Shown here piece after piece: positions 8,801-17,800 of a stretch of DNA of 64,000 nt. The DNA is taken from assembly GCA_029779845.1 (NCBI GenBank), contig JAKOZT010000133.1:1-64000 (forward strand). Direction: 5' to 3'. A program made the translations under genes and the position numbers. Origin of the DNA: Pseudomonadota bacterium. Lineage in GTDB: Bacteria > Pseudomonadota > Gammaproteobacteria > Burkholderiales > Burkholderiaceae_C. A model generated the notes under the pieces. The model worked only from the letters and a program-made list of their open reading frames with translations. It had not been told where the DNA came from and did no database searches. The stretch's first letter is position 1. Every line of letters starts with the position of its first letter.

Positions 8801-11800
8801 GAAGGTCTCGGTCGGTGCCGCGCCGCCGGGCAGGGCCTGCACATTGGCCGCGGCGTTGTTCAGCGTGTAGGTCCACACGCCCGCGGCGGTGATCGCGAAC
8901 GTGCCGTAGGTGCCGGCCACGCCGCTTTGCGCGACGAAGCTCGACTGGCCCGCGTCCGGATCGGTGATCACCAGCGTGCCGCCGGTGTTCAGCGTGCCGT
9001 CTTCGGTCACCGTGCCGGCGAGCGGCCCGGTGATGGTCGGCGCGTCGTTGGCGCCGGTGATCGTGAAGGTCAGCGTGGTCGAGGCGGTCGCGCCGGCCGC
9101 GTCGCGCACGGTGTAGGTGAAGGTCTCGGTGACGACCTGGCCGGCCGTCAGCGCATCGGCCGCCGGGCGGTTGGCCGAGTAGCTGTAGGAGCCGTCGGCA
9201 TTCAGCGTCAGCGTGCCGTAGGTGCCGTTCAGCGCGCTGCCGACCGTGCCGGAGGTTGCTCCGAAGTTCACCGCCGAGACCGTGCGCGTGTCGCCGCTGT
9301 CGATGTCGGTGTCGTTGGCGAGCACGCCGGTGGCGGCCGTCGCCGTCAGCGTGGCGTTCTCGGCCAGCGCGCCGGTGTTGGCCACCGCCACCGGTGCATC
9401 GTTGGTACCGGTGACGGTGATGACGAGGTTGGCGGTCGAGGTTGCGCCGTTGTTGTCGGTAACGGTGTAGGGAACGGTGATCACCGTCGACTGGCCGACG
9501 CCGAGCGACTGGTAGGCCGCATTGGACGGATCGAAGCTGTAGGTGCCGTTGCTGTTGAACGTGAGCCCGGCCGGCGCGGCGCCGTTGAGCGCGTAGCTCA
9601 GCGTCGCGCCGCTGTCGGCGTCGGTGGCGGTGACGGCGCCGTTGACCACCGGCGCATCCTCGGCGACGGTGAAGCTGGACGCCTGCGCGACCGGCGCGTC
9701 GTTGGTGCCGGTGACGGTGATCACCAGGTTCGCGGTCGAGGTCGCGCCCGCGTTGTCGGTCACCGTGTACGGGATCGTCAGAACGGTGGACTGGCCGGCG
9801 GCCAGCGACTGGTAGGCCGCGTTGGCAGGGTTGAAGCTGTACGTGCCGTCGCTGTTGAAGGTCAGGCCGGCGGGCGCCGCACCGTTCAGCGCGAAGCTGC
9901 GCGTGGAGCCGCTGTCGACGTCGGTGGCGGTGACCGAGCCGTTGACGATGGCCGCATCCTCGGCGACCGTGAAGGCCGCCGGCTGCGCCACCGGTGCGTC
10001 GTTCGTGCCGTTGACGGTGACGGTGATCGTGCGAATGGTGCCGTCGGCGGTCGTGACCGTGAAGGTCTCGGTCGGTGCCGCGCCGCCGGGCAGGGCCTGC
10101 ACATTGGCCGCGGCGTTGTTCAGCGTGTAGGTCCACACGCCCGCGGCGGTGATCGCGAACGTGCCGTAGGTGCCGGCCACGCCGCTTTGCGCGACGAAGC
10201 TCGACTGGCCCGCATCCGGATCGGTGATCACCAGCGTGCCGCCGGTGTTCAGCGTGCCGTCTTCGGTCACCGCGCCGGCGAGGGGCCCGGTGATGGTCGG
10301 CGCGTCGTTGGCGCCGGTGATCGTGAAGGTCAGCGTGGTCGAGGCGGTCGCGCCGGCCGCGTCGCGCACGGTGTAGGTGAAGGTCTCGGTCGCGGTCTGG
10401 CCGGCGGCGAGCGCCTCGGACGCAGGCTGCGTGGCCGAATAGCTGTAGGAGCCGTCGGCGTTCAGCGTCAGCGTGCCGTAGGTGCCGTTCAGCGCCGAGC
10501 CGACCGTGCCGGCCGTGCCGCCGAAGCTCACCGCGGAGACGCTGCGTGTGTCGCCGCTGTCGATGTCGCTGTCGTTGGCGAGCACGCCGGTGGCGGCGGT
10601 GGCCGTCAGCGTCGCGTTCTCGGCCAGCGAGCCGGAATCTGCCACCGCCACCGGCGTGTCGTTGGTGCCGGTGACGGTGATCACCAGGTTCGCCGTCGAC
10701 GTCGCGCCGTTGTTGTCGGCGACGGTGTAGGGGACGGTGATCACCGTCGACTGGCCGACGGCCAGCGACTGGTAGGCCGCATGGCTCGGGTCGAAGGCGT
10801 AGGTGCCGTTGCTGTTGAAGGTCAGGCCGGCCGGCGGCGCTCCATTGAGCGCGTAGCTCAGCGCCGCGCCCGCATCCGCGTCCGTCGCGGTGACGGCGCC
10901 GTTGACCACGGCTGCGTCTTCGGCGACCGTGAAGGTAGCGGCCTGCGCGACCGGCGCGTCGTTGGTGCCGGTGACTGTGATCACCAGGTTCGCGGTCGAG
11001 GTGGCGCCGGCGTTGTCGGTCACCGTGTAGGGCACGGTGATGACGGTCGACTGGCCTTGGGCGAGTGACTGGTAAGCCGCGTTGGACGGATCGAAGCTGT
11101 AGCTGCCGTCGCTGTTGAACGTGAGGCCGGCAGGGGCTGCGCCGTTCAGCGCGAAGCTGCGCGTGGAGCCGCTGTCGACGTCGGTGGCGATGACCGAGCC
11201 GTTGACGATGGCCGCATCCTCGGCGACCGTGAAGGCCGCCGGCTGCGCCACCGGTGCGTCGTTCGTGCCGTTGACGGTGACGGTGATCGTGCGGGTGGTG
11301 CCGTCGGCGGTCGTGACCGTGAAGGTCTCGGTCGGTGCCGCGCCGCCGGGCAGCGCCTGCACGTTGGCCGCGGCGTTGCTCAGCGTGTAGGTCCATACGC
11401 CTGCGGCGGTGATCGCGAACGTGCCGTAGCTGCCGGCCACGCCGCTTTGCGCGACGAAGCTCGACTGGCCCGCATCCGGATCGGTGATCACCAGCGTGCC
11501 GCCGGTGTTCAGCGTGCCGTCTTCGGTCACCGCGCCAGCGAGCGGCCCGGTGATGGTCGGCGCGTCGTTGGCGCCGGTGATCGTGAAGGTCAGCGTGGTC
11601 GAAGCCGTCGCACCGGCCGCATCACGAACCGTATAGCTGAAGGTCTCGGTCGCGGTCTGGCCGGCGGCGAGCGCCTCGGACGCAGGCTGCGCAGCCGAAT
11701 AGCTGTAGGAGCCGTCGGCGTTCAGCGTCAGCGTGCCGTAGGTGCCGTTCAGCGCCGAGCCGACCGTGCCGGCCGTGCCGCCGAAGCTCACCGCGGAGAC

Positions 11801-14800
11801 GCTGCGCGTGTCGCCGCTGTCGATGTCGCTGTCGTTGGCGAGCACGCCGGTGGCGGCGGTGGCCGTCAGCGTCGCGTTCTCGGCCAGCGCGCCGCTGTCC
11901 ACCACCGCCAGCGGCGCATCGTTCGTGCCGGTGACGGTGATGACCAGGTTGGCGGTCGAGGTTGCGCCGTTGTCGTCGGTCACCGTGTAGGGCACGGTGA
12001 TGACGGTCGATTGACCCACGCCGAGCGACTGGTAGGCGGCTACCGACGGATCGAAGCTGTAGCTGCCGCTGCTGTTGAACGTCAAGCCCGCGGGCGCCGT
12101 GCCGTTCAGCGCGAACGTGCGCGTGGCGCCCGAATCCACGTCGGTTGCCGTCACCGCGCCGCTGACCACCGGCGCATCCTCGGCGACGGTGAAGGCGGTG
12201 GCCTGCGCGACCGGCGCGTCGTTGGTGCCGGTGACGGTGATGACCAGGTTGGCGCTCGAGGTCGCGCCGGCGTCGTCGGTCACCGTGTAGGGCACGGTGA
12301 TCACGGTCGACTGGCCCACGGCCAGCGACTGGTAGGCCGCATTCGACGGATCGAAGCTGTACGTGCCGTCGCTGTTGAAGACCAGCCCGGCCGGCGCGGC
12401 GCCATTCAGCGCGAAGCTCAGGGTCGCGCCCACGTCCGCGTCGGTCGCCGTGACGGCGCCGTTGACCACCGGCGCATCCTCGGCAACCGTGAAGCTGCCG
12501 GGCTGTGCCACCGGCGCGTCGTTCACCGGCGTGACGTTGATGGTCGTGCCGGCATCGACCGTGACCGTGCCGTCGCTGACCGAGTAGCTGAACGAGGTGC
12601 TGGTCGCCGCGGCCAGATCGGCCGGCGCGTCGAACTGCAGGCCCGCCAGCTGCGCGGCGGTCAGCACCTGCCCGTTGGTGACCGGCGTGCCGTCGGCGAG
12701 CGTCACCGTGCCCACGCTGGGCAGGCCGGTGACCGTGATGGTCAGCGCATCGCCGTCGACGTCGGTCGGCGCGGCGAGGCCGAGCGGCGTGTTCGCCGAC
12801 TCTTCGGCGACGGTGATCGTGGAACTGGAAGCCACCGGCGCATCGTTGACCGGCGTGACGTCGATGGTGATCGTGTTCGGGCTGGTGTCGAACGCGCCCG
12901 CGTTGTCCTGCACGCTGAAGCTGAAGCTCGCGTAGCCGGTGCCGTTGTCGTTCGGCGCCGGGGCGAAGCTCAGCGCGCCGGCGCTCAGCTGCGCCAGCGT
13001 CACCAGCGTGCCGGCCGCCACCGGCGTGCCGTTGAGCAACAGCGTGCCCGCGGCGGGCAGGGTGTCGATGCGCACGCCGGCCAGCGTCTGGCCCGCGTCC
13101 TCGTCGCTGAAGCCGAAGTCGCCCGGCGCGAAGGCGCGCGAACCGTCCTCGGCCACGCTCACGGTCGCGTCGGCGCCCTGCGGCGGCGTGTTGGTGCCGA
13201 TGTTGACGATGACGCTGGACGTGGCGATGCCGCCGTGGCCGTCGGCGATCGCGTAGTTGATGACCACCGCGCCGCTGACGTTGGCCGCCGGCACGAAGTT
13301 CAGCGTGCCGTCGGCATTGATCGTGACCGTGCCCAACGCCGGGTTGGCCAGCGCCGCCGAGGTGACGGTCAGCGTGTCGCCGTCGACGTCGGAGTCGTTG
13401 GAGAGCACGTCGATCGCCGGCAGCGCGACGTTGATGGCCGTCGAAGCGACGTCCGGCGTCGCCACCGGATCGTCGTTCACCGAGCTGACGGTGACCGCGA
13501 CCGTCGCGGTGGACGTGCCGCCGTTGCCGTCGCTGACTGTGTAGGTGAACGAAGCCGGGCCGTGGTAGTCGGGCGCCGGCGTGAAGACGACGTTGCCGCC
13601 GACCAGCGCCACGGTGCCGTTGACCGCGCCCTGCACGCTGACGATGCTCAGCGGGTTGCCGTCGACGTCGCTGTCGTTGGCCAGCAGCGTTGCGGCCGGG
13701 ATGCTCAGCGGCGTGTCCTCGGCCGTGGTGGCCGCGTCGGCGACGGCGACCGGCGCGTCGTTGATCGGCGTGACGGTGATCGTGGTGCCGGCGTCGACGG
13801 TGGTCGTGCCGTCGTTGACGGAGTAGGTGAAGCTGGTGGTCGTTGCGGCGAGCAGATCGGCCGGCGCATCGAATTGCAGGCCGGCGAGTTGCGCAGCCGT
13901 CAGCACCTGGCCGTTGGTGACCGGCGTGCCGTCGGCGAGCGTGATGGTGCCCACGGCGGGCAGGCCGGTGACCGTGATCGTCAGCGTGTCGCCATCGACA
14001 TCGGTCGGGGCGGCGAGGCCCAGCGGCGTGTTGGCCGATTCCTCGGCGACGGTGATCGTCGTGCTCGACGCGACCGGTGCGTCGTTCACCGGCGTGACGT
14101 TGATCGTCGTGCCGGCGTTGACCGTGGTCGTGCCGTCGTTGACGGCGTAGGTGAACGAAGTCGTCGTGGCGGCCAGCAGATCGGCCGGCGCGTCGAATTG
14201 CAGACCGGCGAGTTGCGCGGCCGTGAGCACCTGGCCGTTGGTGACCGGCGTGCCGTCGGCCAGCGTGATGCTGCCCACGGCGGGCAGGCCGGTGACGGTG
14301 ATGGTCAGCGCGTCGCCGTCGGCATCGGTGGGGGCGGCGAGGCCCAGCGGCGTGTTGGCCGACTCTTCGGCGACGGTGATCGTCGTGCTCGAAGCGACCG
14401 GGGCATCGTTGATCGGCGTGACGTTGATCGTCGTGCCGGCATTGACCGTGGTGGTGCCGTCGTTGACGGAGTAGCTGAAGCTCGTGGTCGTCGCGGCGGC
14501 GAGGTCGGCCGGCGCGTCGAATTGCAGACCGGCGAGTTGCGCGGCGGTCAGCACCTGCCCGTTCGTGACCAGCGTGCCGTCGGCGAGGGTGATCGTGCCC
14601 ACGCTGGGCAGACCGGTGATCGTGATGGTCAGCGTGTCGCCGTCGACGTCGGTCGGCGCGGTGAGGCCCAGCGGCGTGTTGGCCGACTCTTCGGCGACGT
14701 TGATCGTCGTGCTCGACGCGACCGGCGCATCGTTGACCGGCGTGACGTTGATCGTCGTGCCGGCATCGACGGTGGTCGTGCCGTCGTTGACGGAATAGGT

Positions 14801-17800
14801 GAACGAGGTCGTCGTCGCCGCGAGCAGGTCCGCGGGCGCATCGAACTGCAGGCCCGCCAGCTGCGCGGCCGTCAGCACCTGGCCGTTGGTCACCGGCGTG
14901 CCGTCGGCGAGCGTGATCGTACCGACCGAGGGCAAGCCCGTGACGGTGATCGTCAGCGCGTCGCCATCGGCATCGGTCGGCGCTGCGAGGCCCAGCGGCG
15001 TGTTCGCGGATTCTTCGGCGACGGTGATCGTGCTGCTCGTCGCCACCGGCGCGTCGTTGACCGGCGTGACGTTGATGGTCGTGCCGGCATCGACCGTGAT
15101 GGTGCCGTCGTTGACGGAGTAAGTGAACGAGGTCGTCGTCGTCGCGAGCAGATCGGCCGGCGCGTCGAATTGCAGGCCTGCGAGTTGCGCGGCGGTGAGC
15201 ACCTGCCCGTTGGCGACCGGTGTGCCGTCGGCGAGCGTGATGGTGCCGACGGTGGGCAGGCCGGTGACGGTGATCGTCAGCGCATCGCCGTCCACGTCGG
15301 TCGGCGCGGCGAGGCCCAGCGGCGTGTTGGCCGACTCTTCGGCGACGGTGATCGTCGTGCTCGAAGCGACCGGCGCGTCGTTGACCGGCGTGACGTTGAT
15401 GGTGGTGCCGGCGTTGACGGTCGTGGTGCCGTCACCAACGGAGTAGGTGAACGAGGTCGTCTTCGCGGCGGGCAGATCGGCCGGCGCGTCGAACTGCAGG
15501 CCCGCAAGCTGAGCCGCGGTCAGCACCTGACCATTCGTGACCGCGGTGCCGTCGGCGAGCGTGACCGTGCCCACGCTCGGCAGGCCGGTGACGGTGATCG
15601 TCAGCGCATCGCCGTCGACGTCGGTCGGCGCGGTGAGGCCCAGCGGCGTGTTGGCCGACTCTTCGGCGACGGTGATCGTGCTGCTGGAAGCGAGGGGGGC
15701 GTCGTTGACCGGCGTGACATTGATGGTCGTGCCGGCATTGACTGTGATGGTGCCGTCGTTGACGGAGTAGGTGAACGAGGTCGTCGTCGCGGCCAGCAGA
15801 TCGGCCGGCGCGTCGAATTGCAGGCCTGCGAGTTGCGCAGCCGTCAGCACCTGCCCGTTGGCGACCGGTGTGCCGTCGGCGAGCGTGATGGTGCCCACGC
15901 TCGGCAGGCCGGTGACGGTGATCGTCAGCGCATCGCCGTCGACGTCGGTCGGCGCGGTGAGGCCCAGCGGCGTGTTCGCCGATTCTTCGGCGACGGTGAT
16001 CGTGCTGCTGGAAGCGACGGGGGCGTCGTTGACCGGCGTGACATTGATGGTCGTGCCGGCATTGACCGTGATGGTGCCGTCGTTGACGGAGTAGGTGAAC
16101 GAGGTCGTCGTCGCGGCCAGCAGATCGGCCGGTGCGTCGAATTGCAGGCCGGCCAGCTGCGCAGCCGTGAGCGCCTGCCCGTTGGTGACCGGCGTGCCGT
16201 CGGCGAGCGTGACCGTGCCCACGCTGGGCAGTCCGGTGACGGTGATCGTCAGCGCATCGCCATCGACATCGGTCGGCGCTGCGAGGCCCAGCGGCGTGTT
16301 CGCCGATTCTTCGGCAACGGTGATCGTGCTGCTGGACGCGACCGGGGCATCGTTGACCGGCGTGACGTTGATCGTCGTGCCAGCATTGACCGTGGTGGTG
16401 CCGTCGTTGACGGAGTAGCTGAAGCTCGTGGTCGTCGCGGCGGCGAGGTCGGCCGGCGCGTCGAATTGCAGACCGGCGAGTTGCGCGGCGGTCAGCGCCT
16501 GCCCGTTGGTGACCGGCGTGCCGTCGGCGAGCGTGATCGTGCCGACAGCCGGCAGCCCGGTGACCGTGATCGTCAGCGTGTCGCCGTCGACATCGGTCGG
16601 CGCGGCGAGGCCCAGCGGCGTGTTCGCCGACTCCTCTGCGACGGTGATCGTGCTGCTCGCCGCCACCGGCGCGTCGTTGACCGGCGTGACGTTGATCGTC
16701 GTGCCGGCATTGACGGCGGTCGTGCCGTCGTTGACGGAATAGGTGAACGAGGTCGTCGTCGCGGCGGCGAGGTCGGCCGGTGCGTCGAATTGCAGACCGG
16801 CCAGCTGCGCGGCCGTCAGCACCTGCCCGTTGGCGACCGGCGTGCCGTCGGCCAGCGTGACCGTGCCGACAGCCGGCAGGCCGGTGATCGTGATCGTCAG
16901 CGCATCCCCGTCGGCATCGGTCGGCGCGGCGAGGCCCAGCGGCGTGTTGGCCGACTCTTCGGCGACGGTGATCGTCGTGCTCGAAGCGACCGGCGCATCG
17001 TTCACCGGCGTGACGTTGATGGTCGTACCCGCGCTGACCGTCGTCGTGCCGTCCGACACCGAGTAGGCGAACGAGGTCGTCGTGCCCGCCGGCAGATCCG
17101 CCGGCGCATCGAATTGCAGGCCCGCCAGCTGAGCGGCTGTCAGCACCTGCCCGTTCGTCACCGGCGTGCCGTCGGCCAGCGTCACCGTGCCCACGGAAGG
17201 CAGTGCGGTCACCGTGATCGTCAGTGCATCGCCATCGACGTCGGTCGGCGCAACCAGGCCGAGCGGCGTGTTGACCGATTCCTCGGCCACCGTGATCGTG
17301 CTGCTGGAGGCGACCGGCGCATCGTTCACCGCCGTCACGTCGAACTGGAAGGTGTTCGGCGCCGTGTCGAACGCGCCCGCGCTGTCTTGCACGCTGAACG
17401 TGAAGTTCGCGTAGTTGACGCCATTGCCGTTGGCTGCCGGGCGGAACTCGAGCGCGCCGGCGGCGAGCTGCGCCGCCGACACCAGCGCGCCGGCCGCCAG
17501 CGGCGTGCCATTGAGCAGCAGCGTGCCGGCGCCCGGCAGGCTGTCGATGCGCACGTTGGCCAGCGTCTGGCCGGCGTCGGCGTCGCTGAAGCCGAAGTCG
17601 CCCGGCTGCAGCACGTAGCTGCCGTCCTCCGGCAGGCTGCGCACCGCGTCGGCGCCGGCCGGCGGCGTGTTGTTGCCGACGTTGACGGTCACCGTCGCGG
17701 TCGAGCTGGCGCCCGAGGCGTCGGTCACGGTGTAGGTGATCGTCGCGCTGCCGGTGAAGTTGGTCGCTGGCTGGAAGGCCAGCGTGCCGTCCGGGTTGAT

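Noticed and set aside
8744-17326. Regular DNA repeats that might suggest a CRISPR or satellite array.
   Set aside because: Periods of 324 and 1,260 bp are multiples of three, keep the adhesin frame, and have no unique spacers.
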